From positions 62,001-126,000 of the forward strand of contig NZ_JAFKCU010000008.1 of assembly GCF_017254845.1 (NCBI RefSeq): 64,000 nt of DNA, read 5' to 3'. The notes under the pieces were generated by a model. The model saw only the letters and a program-made list of their open reading frames with translations. It was not told where the DNA came from and ran no database searches. Both the position numbers and the translations under genes were made by a program. Of this stretch, positions 34,520 through 44,821 are shown in pieces. The DNA comes from Algoriphagus pacificus. Its GTDB lineage: Bacteria > Bacteroidota > Bacteroidia > Cytophagales > Cyclobacteriaceae. Each line of letters begins with the position of its first letter. Positions within the stretch are counted from its first letter, which is position 1.

Positions 34520-35209
34520 CTACTGACCAACAATCCTTCCATCCTCCATCTCGATTATCCGATCTGTTCCGGCGGCGAACTCGGGATCGTGGGTCACAAT
34601 CAACATGGTTTGACCAAATTCCTGAGCCAGCTCTTTGAACTTGTTGTAAACGATATCTGAATTTTTCTTGTCCAGATTTCCTGTCGGCTCATCCCCCATA
34701 ATTAACAAGGGGTCATTAATTAAGGCCCTAGCAATTGCCACACGTTGCTTTTGCCCACCTGAGAGTTGGTAGGCTTTTTTCAGGGCATGATCCTCCATTT
34801 CAAAAATCTTCAACTTCTCAATGGCTCGATGCTCCAGCTCTTCTCTAGAATACTTACCCAGTTTTAAACCAGGAATCATGATATTTTCCAGTACAGAGAA
34901 TTCATTGAGCAGGTAGTGGAATTGGAAAACAAAGCCGATTTTTTCATTTCGGAGTTTGGCTAGGTAGTTGGCAGGTTTGCCGGAAATCAACTCTTTATCC
35001 ATCCACAACTCACCAGTGAATGCCGTATCCATGGTAGATAAAATGTACAACAAAGTGGATTTTCCGCACCCGGATTTTCCTACAACGGAAACAAATTCTC
35101 CTCTAGGGATTTGAAAAGTAATTTCCTTAAGTACTTGCGTCTCTTTCGGATTATAAAAAAACTTATCAATGTTTCGGGCTTCCAAAACAGTTTCATTTCC
35201 CTGCTTCAT
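34520..35209 (-). CDS. ABC transporter ATP-binding protein (MacB/LolD type)
   Basis: A 229-residue ATPase that powers the permease encoded just upstream. Walker A is GKSGCGKS at 44-51, the signature LSGGQ is at 149-153, Walker B LLIMGDEP follows at about 168, and the H-loop is IVTHDPE. It belongs to the MacB/LolD/FtsE group, whose members drive mechanotransmission rather than classical transport. The start overlaps the permease stop by 4 bp (ATGA). Substrate unknown. Confidence 0.92.
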   Translation of the reverse strand: MKQGNETVLEARNIDKFFYNPKETQVLKEITFQIPRGEFVSVVGKSGCGKSTLLYILSTMDTAFTGELWMDKELISGKPANYLAKLRNEKIGFVFQFHYLLNEFSVLENIMIPGLKLGKYSREELEHRAIEKLKIFEMEDHALKKAYQLSGGQKQRVAIARALINDPLLIMGDEPTGNLDKKNSDIVYNKFKELAQEFGQTMLIVTHDPEFAAGTDRIIEMEDGRIVGQ

Positions 35210-36462
35210 TTTCCTCTGATTATATCTACAGGATCCACGGAACTCGCTTTTCTGGCAGGAAAATACCCTGCGAAATAGGTTGTGATCACGCTAAAAACCC
35301 CGCCGATTAAATAGTATTTCACATTAAAATCCACCGGGAAAGTCTTGATTGTGGGAAGCGCCTCCGTCTCAAAAGGAATCCGCTCGATTCCAAGGCAGGC
35401 AAAATATCCCAGCAGTAAACCGATACTTCCACCGATCACTCCGATGGCTAAGGCAATGGTGATAAAAATTCTTTTGACATCACTGGAGTTAAAACCGATG
35501 GCTTTGAGAATCGCAATGGTGTCTAATTTCTCATAAATCATCATGTTCAGGATATTGTAAATCCCGAAGCCTGAAACTACCAAAAGCGTAATTCCCACAG
35601 CATAACTGATTAAAGTTCGGATGTAAGTACCCGTCTCAAACTGGGCATTTACTGTTTGAATGTCATCCGCATCAATTCCAAAAATCCCTGCGTATTCCTT
35701 GGCCATAGCAGGAGCGAGGTCCAGATCAGTCAATTTCACCTGAATGTCTGTGATGTAGGAAGCGGGTTCTCCCAGCATTTTTTGTACTGTTTCTATCGAA
35801 GCAAAACTATTTGCATTATCATAATCTCCGAGTCCAGATTGATAATAGCCCACCACTTTCAACTGTATTTTATTCCCTTGAGCAGAAGTAGCCTGAATCA
35901 CATCTCCGATATCTGCCAACATACGGTCAGCTGCACCTTTGCCTAAAATGATGCTATTGGTTTGCTTTAGTTCCTCGAAATTGCCTGTGGTAACATAGTC
36001 CTGAAAAGCAAAAAGTGAAGCTTCTTTGTCCACGTCTATTCCATTGACCACTCCCGTGATGTCGATGGTGCCAACATTGAAAAAAACCTGCGCAGCAATT
36101 TTCGGACTGAGTCCAATAACTCTTTTGTCCTCCTCCAGCGTCTTCATAATGGATTCACTGTTGTAAATCGAAAGTCTGCTGGTACTAGGTCGAATGGAGC
36201 GGATGATGTTGATGGAATTGGAGAAATCATCACTCAGATCAATTGGCTGATCAGGATTTGGCTTGATTTCATTGTAAAAGCGGATGTGTGGAGTTCTGTT
36301 TAGGACCAATCCATCCAGCATTTCATTTAAGCCATTCATAAATCCCAGTAATGTCACAAACATGGTGATGCTAAAGGTCACACCGATGGCGGCAATCAAG
36401 GTTTGCTTGAGTCGGGCTGTCATCAAAGCCTGTGAAATCTCTATGAGTAGTTTCCAATTCAT
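35206..36462 (-). CDS. ABC transporter permease, FtsX/MacB type
   Basis: A 418-residue inner-membrane protein with the four-helix MacB layout: one helix near the N terminus (LIAAIGVTFSITMFVTLLGF), a large periplasmic domain (about 50-285), and three C-terminal helices (ISYAVGITLLVVSGFGIYNI, IFITIALAIGVIGGSIGLLL and a last one). It ends with FPARKASSVDPVDIIRG, typical of FtsX-family permeases. It overlaps both neighbours by 4 bp, so the three proteins are made together as one exporter. Confidence 0.9.
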   Translation of the reverse strand: MNWKLLIEISQALMTARLKQTLIAAIGVTFSITMFVTLLGFMNGLNEMLDGLVLNRTPHIRFYNEIKPNPDQPIDLSDDFSNSINIIRSIRPSTSRLSIYNSESIMKTLEEDKRVIGLSPKIAAQVFFNVGTIDITGVVNGIDVDKEASLFAFQDYVTTGNFEELKQTNSIILGKGAADRMLADIGDVIQATSAQGNKIQLKVVGYYQSGLGDYDNANSFASIETVQKMLGEPASYITDIQVKLTDLDLAPAMAKEYAGIFGIDADDIQTVNAQFETGTYIRTLISYAVGITLLVVSGFGIYNILNMMIYEKLDTIAILKAIGFNSSDVKRIFITIALAIGVIGGSIGLLLGYFACLGIERIPFETEALPTIKTFPVDFNVKYYLIGGVFSVITTYFAGYFPARKASSVDPVDIIRGK

Positions 36463-37574
36463 AGGGAAGGTTTGAGGAGCTTAGTTTGATTATCTATTCC
36501 TTCCAAAATCTCAGCGAATTGGTAGTTTTTGATGCCAACTTTCACTGGTATCGTGTCTTCATTTTCATTGATGACCAGAGAATCAGCGATGAGGTACGAA
36601 CGTGGAATGATCAAAGCTTTGGTACGGACATCCGTGATAATATTAGCCTCAAGGCTTAAGTTGGGATAAAGTTGGGGAGGAGCTTTGGTAAATCTCGCTT
36701 CCACTTTAAAACTTTTGGTCTGGGTATCCATGATCGGATAGATTTTTTCCACCACCGCTTCAAAAGCCTCCCCTTTGTAACTATCCATGGATACCATGAC
36801 CACCTGCCCCAATTTTACTTTTGAGATATCATATTCATCAACTTGCAGCTCCAATAGAAAATCATCTACGCTTCCTAAAACAGCCAAAGCAACCTGTGGA
36901 GTTACCATTTCACCTTTTTCTTTGAGCAGCGCGTAGACTTTGCCATTGATTTTGCTTTTTAGCACATAATCACTTTCCAGAACTTTGCTGATCGCGAGAT
37001 TTTTTGATGCGCTACTTGAGTTGAATTCTATTTCTCTTTTCAAATCCTTATATCTGATCAGAGCAGACTCATAGGCAGTTTTGGAATTTTCCCAGTTCAG
37101 CTTTTTCTGTTCAAATTCTACTTCTGTCCCAATGTTTTGATCGCGGAGATTTTTCTGGCGAACGTACAACAAAGAATCATTCTGCATTTTGCTTTTAGCA
37201 AGATCAATCGTAAGCTGAAGGTCTCGAAGTCTGGATTGATTTGCCTGTAAATCAGCATAGGATTTGGCTATTTCTGCATTTTCCCGGCTCAGTTTTTCTC
37301 TTTCACTGAAAACTGCCAAAAGGGGTGTACCAATGGAAACTGTATCCCCTTCCTTGACAAAAATCTCTTGGATTGGGCCGCTAGCATTTGTGAAAGCATC
37401 ATATTGGTCCGCGGCTTTGATATTTCCAGAGGCATAGACCGATTCGGTTATTCCACTGATTTCTGGTTGGATGGTTTCATGTGAGTCTGAGCCACAACTG
37501 AAAAAAATGATGCAGAGGATGAAAGAACCAACTATCGAAAATCGAACAGGGTACTCAGAATTGAGTTTTTCCAT
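36459..37574 (-). CDS. Periplasmic adaptor (HlyD/membrane-fusion family), lipoprotein
   Basis: A 371-residue adaptor linking the ABC permease to an outer-membrane channel. The N-terminal signal has a lipobox-like FFSCGSDS at about residue 27. A biotinyl-lipoyl-like half (SGPIQEIFVKEGDTVSIGTPL) leads into a coiled-coil hairpin (about 90-190) and a second lipoyl half (LKSKINGKVYALLKEKGEMV), then a beta-barrel domain. No TolC-type gene is adjacent, so a shared channel must be used. It is the first gene of the three-gene operon. Confidence 0.88.
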   Translation of the reverse strand: MEKLNSEYPVRFSIVGSFILCIIFFSCGSDSHETIQPEISGITESVYASGNIKAADQYDAFTNASGPIQEIFVKEGDTVSIGTPLLAVFSEREKLSRENAEIAKSYADLQANQSRLRDLQLTIDLAKSKMQNDSLLYVRQKNLRDQNIGTEVEFEQKKLNWENSKTAYESALIRYKDLKREIEFNSSSASKNLAISKVLESDYVLKSKINGKVYALLKEKGEMVTPQVALAVLGSVDDFLLELQVDEYDISKVKLGQVVMVSMDSYKGEAFEAVVEKIYPIMDTQTKSFKVEARFTKAPPQLYPNLSLEANIITDVRTKALIIPRSYLIADSLVINENEDTIPVKVGIKNYQFAEILEGIDNQTKLLKPSL

Positions 37575-37685
37575 AGGTATTCTTTGTGTTAAAGAATGAG
37601 ATTAATCCTTCAAATTAAGGACAATAACTAGATTAGTCCAGTAATTTTAAGCAAAGACGGATTTTACTTCGTATTTACTCCAAAC

Positions 37686-37714
37686 CTTGAACCTATTGAT
37701 GTATTCTAATTTTG
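37686..37714 (+). promoter_or_regulatory. Promoter of the esterase gene
   Basis: CTTG at 37686-37689, 17-bp spacer, then TAATTTTG at 37707-37714 (exact TAnnTTTG). Transcription would start only a few bases before, or at, the ATG at 37722. Confidence 0.55.
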
Positions 37715-37721
37715 AATTTGT

Positions 37722-38603
37722 ATGAATCTTTTCTCGTCTCGCATTCTAATAATGCTTGTTTTTGCCTGTTTTTTAAGCTCTTGTGCTTTTCAACCTATCC
37801 GAAGAACAAAAGATATCACCTTTGTTGAAGCGAATAGTTCCGAAGAAATCCCAATGGAACAGTTGAATGTCTTTTCGCCCAAAAAGTCCGAAAATCTGCC
37901 TGTGATGGTCTTTTTTTACGGAGGAAGCTGGGAAAGTGGAAGAAAAGAGATTTATGATTTTTTGGGATCAAGAATGGCCCGAAAAGAAGTGGTCACGGTC
38001 ATTGTAGATTATCCACTTTCTCCAGAATATCAAATCGAATCCATGGTTGAAGTGGCTGCAAAAGCTGTTGTTTGGACCAAGAAAAATATCCAGCAATACG
38101 GAGGCGATCCCAATCAGATTTTTGTTTCAGGGCATTCGGCTGGAGGACATTTGGCTTCTTTGCTAGCCACCAAAGACGAATACTTTGAGGAATCTGGATA
38201 TTCAAATCCAATCAAAGGGGCGATTTTGATAGATCCAGCAGGGTTGGACATGCATTGGTTTCTCTCGGATTATCCAAAAGAAGGAAGAAAGTACCTGAAG
38301 ACATTTACAGAAGATCCCGCCATTTGGAAAGAATTTTCACCAATCTATTTCCTAGAGGATCAAGAAATACCTATGCTGATTTTGGAAGGGGAAAGAACCT
38401 ATCCTAGCATTCAAGAAAGCATCAAGCGGTTTAAGAAAAAAGCCGAAGAGGAGGATGCAAAAATAGTCTACAAGTTTTATGAACATAAAAAACACATTCC
38501 GATGATTACCCAGTTCCTGTGGACGGGAGGCAAAGCTTATGAAGATGTGTTGCAGTTTATAGAAAATGAAAGCAGCGAATTCAAAAATGCGACTAGCTTT
38601 TAA
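37722..38603 (+). CDS. Alpha/beta hydrolase (carboxylesterase, HSL/BD-FAE-like), lipoprotein
   Basis: A 293-residue esterase-type hydrolase with a lipoprotein signal (FLSSCAF at about residue 21). The oxyanion loop appears as FFYGGSWESG, the nucleophile elbow as GHSAGGHLAS, the acid probably in LILEGERTYPS, and the histidine in YEHKKHIPMI. It resembles the small hormone-sensitive-lipase-like feruloyl or acetyl esterases common in Bacteroidota. Substrate unknown. Its stop lies 2 bp from the convergent priA stop, with no terminator between. Confidence 0.82.
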   Translation: MNLFSSRILIMLVFACFLSSCAFQPIRRTKDITFVEANSSEEIPMEQLNVFSPKKSENLPVMVFFYGGSWESGRKEIYDFLGSRMARKEVVTVIVDYPLSPEYQIESMVEVAAKAVVWTKKNIQQYGGDPNQIFVSGHSAGGHLASLLATKDEYFEESGYSNPIKGAILIDPAGLDMHWFLSDYPKEGRKYLKTFTEDPAIWKEFSPIYFLEDQEIPMLILEGERTYPSIQESIKRFKKKAEEEDAKIVYKFYEHKKHIPMITQFLWTGGKAYEDVLQFIENESSEFKNATSF

Positions 38604-38605
38604 TC

Positions 38606-41128
38606 CTAATTCGGATCTACATCCACAATAAACCGAACCGATCGAAATTCAGGTTTGGCAGTAATGGTTTCTTGAATGACCGCTAAATGATTTTTAAAAT
38701 CTGATTGCGTACTACCTGTCCGATCCAATTTGATCAAACTTTCGAATTGATAGAGGTTTTTGATCCTCCCGATAATTGCTTTTTCAGGTCCCAAGACTAT
38801 TTTTTTGACAGCAATTTTTGCCATGTGTTGATGCAATTCCAAAGCAGCTCGCTCGGCTGTTTTATAGTCAGAATGGCGTGTAGTTATTTTGATCAGCTTA
38901 ACAAAAGGTGGATAGTAAAACTTTCTGCGTTCATGCATTTCCTGCCGATAAAATTCAAAATAATCTCCTTTAATCACTCGATCATAAATGGCTTCATCAG
39001 GCCTTCTAGTCTGAATGATGACGTTTCCTTTTGCTTCCCTGCGACCGGCTCTTCCAGCGACTTGGGTGATTTGCTGATAGGCTCTCTCGCCTGAGCGGAA
39101 ATCAGGGAAATTCAAAATTCTATCTCCGTCCCAAACTCCCACAACCGTGACATTACCAAAATCCAATCCCTTGGTGATCATTTGCGTTCCCACCAATATA
39201 TCGATGTGTCTAGCACCAAATTCGTCGAGAAGTTTTTGATAACCATACTTGCTTCGGGTAGTGTCCAAGTCCATTCTGCCTATTCTAGCTTCAGGGAAAA
39301 GCAAACTCAGGGATTCCTCAATTCGCTCGGTTCCCATGCCCATAGTTGCCAATTGTGTGCTGCCACAGGCCGGACAAGCGGTAGGAACTTTCTCTTTGTA
39401 GCCACAATAATGACATCTCATTTCCTCAGCAAATTGATGGTAAGTCAAACTCACATCACATTGGATGCATTGACCTGTCCAACCGCAATCCTCGCATTGG
39501 ATATAAGGAGAATAGCCTCTTCTGTTTTGGAAGATCAATACCTGCTCATTTTTACTTAGGGCATCCTGGATTTTCTCTCGCATCATGCGTGTAGTGTCCA
39601 CTTTCAGGAGGTTTTTTCTTTTGTCTGCACTCAAATCAGCCAAATGGAATTCAGGCAAATTGGAATTGCCATAGCGCTCTGGGAGCTCAACCAAACCATA
39701 CTTTTCACCTTCAGTGGCGTTGAAATACGATTCGAAGGAAGGCGTAGCAGAACCTAAGAGTGTTTTAGCCTGATGAAAGTAAGAAAGCATTATCGCTGCA
39801 TCTCTGGCCTGAAATCTTGGCGCCGGATCAAATTGCTTGTAGCTGGATTCATGCTCCTCATCCACGATGATCATTCCTAGACTATCAAAAGGCAAAAAAA
39901 TGGAAGATCGAACTCCTACTACGAAAGGAAATCTTCCCGAAATCACTCCGTTCCAAACTTCTACGCGTTCATTGTCTGAGTATTTGGAATGATAAACCCC
40001 CATTTGACCACCGAAAACCTGTTTGAGTCTCGCCACAATTTGTGTTGTCAAAGCAATTTCAGGAAGTAGCATCAAGACCTGAGAACCGGATTCTAAAACT
40101 TCTTTGATCAGTTGGATGTAGATTTCGGTTTTTCCACTTCCCGTGATTCCATGAAGGAGAACCGTTTGTTTGCTTTCAAAATGAGTTTTGATTTCAGAAA
40201 CAGCAGCCTCTTGCTTTTCGGAAAGAATCAATTCTCCCGCTGTGATTTCTGTTTCATCAATGCGGTTGATCACTTGCTTGAAAGACTCGAAAATTCCGTT
40301 TTTAATCAGGGTTTTTAAGGAACTTTCGGAGTCTCCTTCTTCCAAAAGTTTAGCTTTATCCAGCCCCTTTTCATTCAAAGCCGGATTGTTGAAAACAGGA
40401 AGATCACGTAAAAATTTCAGAAGAATCGATTCCTGTTTTACTTTGCCTGAAAGCTCTTCAAAAACAGCCTCCAAAGCTTTTTTATCCTGTGCGATTTCAG
40501 GTTTGAGTCGGATTCTGGTTTCTACTTTCGGAGTGTATTTATCCTGGATCCGTTCAAAAATTAAGATTGCTTCCTTGATCACCAAACTTTTCAGGATAGG
40601 GTGAATGGTTTTTACGCCTAGGATCTTTTCGCAGTCATCATAACTAAGCTCCGGAGAATTCTCTAGTGCCTCCAGGATTTTTTCCTCCCTCTCGTCCAAG
40701 GGATATTGGCTTTCTTCTGGGTCGAAATTCGGATTTAATTGGACTTTGCTCTCACTACTGAGACGAAGACCGGAAGGCAAAGCTGCCAGCATGACCTCTC
40801 CGATATGGCAGCAGTAATATTCTGCCATCCAAACCCAAAATCGAATCTGCAAAGGATTGACCGTAGGCTGATCATCCAAAATGTCCAAAATTGGTTTGGC
40901 ATCGTATGCTTGGGGAGGCTTGTTGTGAACTTTGCCGATAATTCCCGTCAGAACCTTCTTTTTTCCAAATTGGACGATGACTCTGGCTCCGATTTGAACT
41001 TGGTTTTCAAGACTGTGAGGAATGCGATAAGTAAACATGCGCGGTATTGGCACCGGCAGGATTATATCTGCAAATGAGTTGCTCCCTTCTTCAGGGAATA
41101 AATCTTGATTTCCAAACAAACTTTCCAA
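38606..41128 (-). CDS. priA: Primosomal replication protein N' (PriA helicase)
   Basis: DNA helicase that restarts stalled replication forks. Landmarks: an N-terminal DNA-binding domain (SFADIILPVPIPRMFTYRIP), Walker A LHGITGSGKTEIYIQL, a DEEH box in IIVDEEHESSYKQ, the zinc-binding cysteines of CEDCGWTGQCIQCDVSLTYH and MRCHYCGYKE, CPACGS, and helicase motifs to QVAGRAGR. No ATG fits the start. A TTG at 41128 gives 840 residues (MESLFGNQDLF) and begins 4 bp after the upstream stop; another TTG at 41170 would overlap the upstream gene by 38 bp. The choice is an inference. Confidence 0.9.
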   Translation of the reverse strand: MESLFGNQDLFPEEGSNSFADIILPVPIPRMFTYRIPHSLENQVQIGARVIVQFGKKKVLTGIIGKVHNKPPQAYDAKPILDILDDQPTVNPLQIRFWVWMAEYYCCHIGEVMLAALPSGLRLSSESKVQLNPNFDPEESQYPLDEREEKILEALENSPELSYDDCEKILGVKTIHPILKSLVIKEAILIFERIQDKYTPKVETRIRLKPEIAQDKKALEAVFEELSGKVKQESILLKFLRDLPVFNNPALNEKGLDKAKLLEEGDSESSLKTLIKNGIFESFKQVINRIDETEITAGELILSEKQEAAVSEIKTHFESKQTVLLHGITGSGKTEIYIQLIKEVLESGSQVLMLLPEIALTTQIVARLKQVFGGQMGVYHSKYSDNERVEVWNGVISGRFPFVVGVRSSIFLPFDSLGMIIVDEEHESSYKQFDPAPRFQARDAAIMLSYFHQAKTLLGSATPSFESYFNATEGEKYGLVELPERYGNSNLPEFHLADLSADKRKNLLKVDTTRMMREKIQDALSKNEQVLIFQNRRGYSPYIQCEDCGWTGQCIQCDVSLTYHQFAEEMRCHYCGYKEKVPTACPACGSTQLATMGMGTERIEESLSLLFPEARIGRMDLDTTRSKYGYQKLLDEFGARHIDILVGTQMITKGLDFGNVTVVGVWDGDRILNFPDFRSGERAYQQITQVAGRAGRREAKGNVIIQTRRPDEAIYDRVIKGDYFEFYRQEMHERRKFYYPPFVKLIKITTRHSDYKTAERAALELHQHMAKIAVKKIVLGPEKAIIGRIKNLYQFESLIKLDRTGSTQSDFKNHLAVIQETITAKPEFRSVRFIVDVDPN

Positions 41129-41132
41129 GGAA

Positions 41133-43169
41133 TCAGGCGAGATAGGGGAGTTGAGAAATAGCTTCTTCAAAAGTACTTACCGGTTTCTGGCAAGCATGAT
41201 CAAAGCAAACATAAATTAAGGCATTTCCCTTGGAATCGGGAGTTTTTCCCTGAAGTATCGGGGCAGTTTCTGTCAATTCTTCCGAATAAGCCAATACCAA
41301 ATTGGGTAAATAGCTAGCCTTGAATTTTCTCGCAAGTTCATTTGCTCCCTTTCCTACAATAGCAATTTCAGCGGTTGGAACCAGACTCTCCAAGTACAGA
41401 TTAGCCCAATTACAGAGAAATCCAGGATCTCTCAAAATCAGATCCTTCATGCCTCCAAGCATCTTTTTGGCTACCTCTTCATATTTTTCATCATAGGTAA
41501 ATAAGGAAAGTTTGTGCAGATTTCTAGCCATGATGGAATTGGAGGCAGGAATGACATTGTCAAAAAGCTCCTTTTTATTGGCGATGAGTTTTTCAGAGGT
41601 TGGATTGTTGAAAAAGAAAAAGCCATCTGATTCATCGTAAAATTCATGAAGGCAGATTTCTGTCAAATCCTTTGCTGAATTTAAGTAAGAAGCTTCGGCA
41701 GTTGCCTCAAAAAGCATTAAATCTGCTTTAATCAAAGAAGCATAATCTTCCAAAAATGCCGGGGTATAAGCTTTTCCGTTTTTATAGGATCGGAATAACT
41801 TTCTGGATTCCATCATTCTAGATTCTATGAATTTTCTGTTTGAAACGGCAAGATCAAGAATCGTTTTATCTTCCGTTGCGAAGTAGGCCTGTACCAATCC
41901 TGCGATCATCAGAGCATTCCAACCACTCAAGATCTTATCGTCTTTTCCAGGAGCAATCCGTTGATTTCTGATAGATAGTAGCTGTTGCTTGACTTTGTTT
42001 AGTTTGGAAATAAATACCTCTTCGGTTAATTGATAAGCTTTGGCAACCTCCGAATAGCTTTTGGTTTGGAAAAGGATATTGACGCCATCTTCCCAGTTGC
42101 CATTGGATTTGATAGAATAGAGCTCCGAAAACCAAGAGATGTCCTCAGGAATTAATTGCTCCAATTCCTCGTAGGTCCAAGTGTAAAACTTGCCTTCTAC
42201 ACCTTCACTGTCCGCATCCTGGGCTGCATGAAATCCACCTTCTTCCTGAAGCATTTCTGATCGTAGCCAGGCTATGGTTTCAGTGACTTTTTCTAAGTAA
42301 AATTCATCTTGGGTAACCTGATAAGCTTTTGCATAAAGCTCCAAAAGTTGCCCGTTGTCGTAGAGCATTTTTTCAAAGTGAGGAGCAAACCATTCTCCAT
42401 CTACTGAATAGCGTGAAAAACCACCTCGAAGCTGATCATAAATTCCTCCCATTCCGATTTTTCGAAGAGTAAATGAGACCTTTTCAGTAAGATTTTGGCT
42501 CTTGCTCAGCAGGGCATAATCCAACACAAAGTCCCAAATAGTGGGCATTGGAAATTTTGGGATGCGATTCATTCCTCCCCATTCGGAGTCGATTTGGCTA
42601 CTTAATTTTGAAATGGCTTCGGCCAAGTCATCCGGGTCAAGTTCTATTTCACCCGATTTGATTCCATACTTATCAGTTTCATTTCTGGCGATGCTGTTTC
42701 CAAAGCTTTCTGCACTTTCAGCTAACTGATCTTCATGCTTTGCAAAAGCATCTGCAATGTTGGTAAGCAAGTTTTTCCATTGGTTGTTGGGAAAATAAGT
42801 GCCTCCGTAAAAAGGCTTTTGATTTGGCATCAAAAACACATTCAAAGGCCAACCTCCCTGAAGTCCCATGGCTTGGACTGCATCCATGTAGATATTGTCG
42901 ATGTCTGGTCTTTCTTCCCGGTCAATCTTGATGCAGATGAAATTTTCATTCATCAGATCTGCGGTAACCTGATCTTCAAAACTTTCTCGCTCCATCACAT
43001 GACACCAATGACAGGCAGAATACCCTATGGAAACTATCATGGGTTTATTTTCTGCCTCAGCCCTTTTTAGTGCTTCCGGTCCCCAAGGGTGCCAATCCAC
43101 AGGATTGTGGGCATGTTGAAGTAAATAGGGACTTTGGCTATCGATTAGTCTATTAGGATTTTGACTCAT
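41133..43169 (-). CDS. Thioredoxin-domain protein of the YyaL/SSP411 (DUF255) family
   Basis: A 678-residue cytoplasmic protein. The N-terminal thioredoxin-like domain is of the DUF255 type: [21 protein letters not shown], then the redox pair C53-H-W-C56 in [16 protein letters not shown]. The rest is an (alpha/alpha)6-barrel-like region resembling N-acylglucosamine 2-epimerases and glycosidases ([44 protein letters not shown]). It is found across bacteria and animals (spermatogenesis-associated protein 20), without an established bacterial role. It is clustered with gscfa upstream and priA downstream. Confidence 0.9.
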   Translation of the reverse strand: MSQNPNRLIDSQSPYLLQHAHNPVDWHPWGPEALKRAEAENKPMIVSIGYSACHWCHVMERESFEDQVTADLMNENFICIKIDREERPDIDNIYMDAVQAMGLQGGWPLNVFLMPNQKPFYGGTYFPNNQWKNLLTNIADAFAKHEDQLAESAESFGNSIARNETDKYGIKSGEIELDPDDLAEAISKLSSQIDSEWGGMNRIPKFPMPTIWDFVLDYALLSKSQNLTEKVSFTLRKIGMGGIYDQLRGGFSRYSVDGEWFAPHFEKMLYDNGQLLELYAKAYQVTQDEFYLEKVTETIAWLRSEMLQEEGGFHAAQDADSEGVEGKFYTWTYEELEQLIPEDISWFSELYSIKSNGNWEDGVNILFQTKSYSEVAKAYQLTEEVFISKLNKVKQQLLSIRNQRIAPGKDDKILSGWNALMIAGLVQAYFATEDKTILDLAVSNRKFIESRMMESRKLFRSYKNGKAYTPAFLEDYASLIKADLMLFEATAEASYLNSAKDLTEICLHEFYDESDGFFFFNNPTSEKLIANKKELFDNVIPASNSIMARNLHKLSLFTYDEKYEEVAKKMLGGMKDLILRDPGFLCNWANLYLESLVPTAEIAIVGKGANELARKFKASYLPNLVLAYSEELTETAPILQGKTPDSKGNALIYVCFDHACQKPVSTFEEAISQLPYLA

Positions 43170-43176
43170 GGTTTTC

Positions 43177-44157
43177 TTAAAAATCGGAAAGTTCAGCGTT
43201 TACTTTTTCCAGTTCACTTGAAAAATCAAATTGCGTGTTTAATCGTTCCAGCTTTTCCTTCAAGTTTCTGAGAAACTTCTGATGCGATTCACTTTTGGGA
43301 TTGAATGGTCGATGTGAAAGCTCGGTTTTGATTTTTTCAATTTGCTCGGCTAGCTTATAAGTTTCTTCCGAAAGAACAGACTTTTTCCATTTTTTCCAGA
43401 TGTAATCTTCAGCCTGAGTTGTAGGATGGATCAAATCTGGCTTGTAAAACCGATAATCTCTCAACTCATCAACCATGATTTCATAGGAAGGAAAGTAGGA
43501 GACCTTATCGAATTGGCTGGATAAGTCAGCACAAAGCACACGAAGGATACTTTTGCTTAATTGATTTTCGGGAATTCCGTCTTTCGTATGTCGAACAGGA
43601 CTAAGGGTTAAAATTATGTTGAGCTGAGGATTGAATTCAAACAATTCCGAAAAAGTTGAAGCCAAAGTATCTGACATTTCTGTCAAGGAAAGTAGACGCT
43701 TTTTAAATAGGTTTCCAGGTTGTTTATGACAATTAGCCACTTGCTCACCGGATTCTGCTAGTTCGTAAATCCATGCTGTTCCTAAAGTGAGAATCAGCAA
43801 ATTCCCGTTTTCCAGATAATCTTTTGTCAGACTTAATTCCCCGGCTAGTTTTCCTCTGAGTTCCTCCAGAGAAAAGCCCATCACTTGCGAATGTGCTAAA
43901 TAATGGAAATGCAAATCCTCTCTTTCTAGATATAGATCCCCTGGAAATGCAGATGATTCCAAGGCCATTTTGAGAAGTTTTTGGAGTGAAATTGGATTGA
44001 AAATTGTCCCAAAAGGATTGATTAGGATGTCAAACTTAGAATCTAGCATCCGCTTGCCCATGCTTTCCGCAAAGCAAGACCCCATACTTAAGATCTTATC
44101 TTCGTGTGTAACGAGATTTGGAAAAGAGGGTATTTCGAAACTTGTGGTCCATTGCAT
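43177..44157 (-). CDS. GSCFA-domain protein
   Basis: A 326-residue protein of the GSCFA family, named from its motif, seen here as [17 protein letters not shown] at about 20-36. Further pieces such as [34 protein letters not shown] and [14 protein letters not shown] resemble the block pattern of GDSL/SGNH hydrolases, so a hydrolase role is plausible but unproven. The C terminus is a coiled coil. It is the first gene of a same-strand cluster: the thioredoxin-domain gene follows after 7 bp. Confidence 0.88.
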   Translation of the reverse strand: MQWTTSFEIPSFPNLVTHEDKILSMGSCFAESMGKRMLDSKFDILINPFGTIFNPISLQKLLKMALESSAFPGDLYLEREDLHFHYLAHSQVMGFSLEELRGKLAGELSLTKDYLENGNLLILTLGTAWIYELAESGEQVANCHKQPGNLFKKRLLSLTEMSDTLASTFSELFEFNPQLNIILTLSPVRHTKDGIPENQLSKSILRVLCADLSSQFDKVSYFPSYEIMVDELRDYRFYKPDLIHPTTQAEDYIWKKWKKSVLSEETYKLAEQIEKIKTELSHRPFNPKSESHQKFLRNLKEKLERLNTQFDFSSELEKVNAELSDF

Positions 44158-44314
44158 CCTCGAAAATAAGCAATTGGTATCTTAGAAGGTAAGATGCTTC
44201 CAAGAAGATGAGTGATTCCCTATTTTGAGGGCCATTTGAAAGAAATTTGAAAATTTTTTCAGGGTAACTGTGATTTTTTTGGAAAAGGAGAGACTAATAG
44301 AGAAAACCAAGTAA

Positions 44315-44821
44315 ATGAGCAAAGAGGAGGAATTCATTCATTTAATCCAGGAAAATCAGGGCTTGATCTATAAGATCACTTTGATTTATTCCAAAGAAAA
44401 AGATGAACAGGATGATCTATATCAGGAAATAGTCTATCAGACTTGGAAGTCTTTTGATCAGTTTAAAAAAGCTTCCAAACCTTCTACCTGGATATATCGG
44501 GTAGGGATGAATACGGCTATTACCCATCTGAATAAGTCAAAAAAGAAGCCTTTGATGGTTTCCATGGATCAGACACTGTTTAACTATTCGGAACCTTTGG
44601 ACAGTGAAAAAGATGAGAAGATCCAATGGCTTTATGCTCAGATCCGAAAATTGAATCTGCTTGATCGTGGGATTATGTTTTTGTTTCTCGAGGGCAAAAA
44701 CTATGAAGAGATCGCGCAGATTACGGGGATCACAACGAGTAATGTGGGAACGAGAATGTCCCGCATCAAACAAAAATTAAAGTCTGAGGCCAGTCCTAAA
44801 CCAACAAAAGTATGGAACTAG
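44315..44821 (+). CDS. ECF-type RNA polymerase sigma factor
   Basis: A 168-residue sigma-70 factor with only regions 2 and 4. Region 2: DDLYQEIVYQTWKSFDQFK, with PSTWIYRVGMNTAITHL. Region 4: LDRGIMFLFLEGKNYEEIAQITGITTSNVGTRMSRIKQKL, a normal helix-turn-helix. It overlaps the next gene by 10 bp, so the two are coupled. The partner may hold the sigma factor at the membrane. Regulon unknown. Confidence 0.92.
   Translation: MSKEEEFIHLIQENQGLIYKITLIYSKEKDEQDDLYQEIVYQTWKSFDQFKKASKPSTWIYRVGMNTAITHLNKSKKKPLMVSMDQTLFNYSEPLDSEKDEKIQWLYAQIRKLNLLDRGIMFLFLEGKNYEEIAQITGITTSNVGTRMSRIKQKLKSEASPKPTKVWN

Noticed and set aside
40188-40604. 138-codon open frame antisense to priA
   Set aside because: Shadow frame of a well-supported essential gene; no promoter or family pattern.
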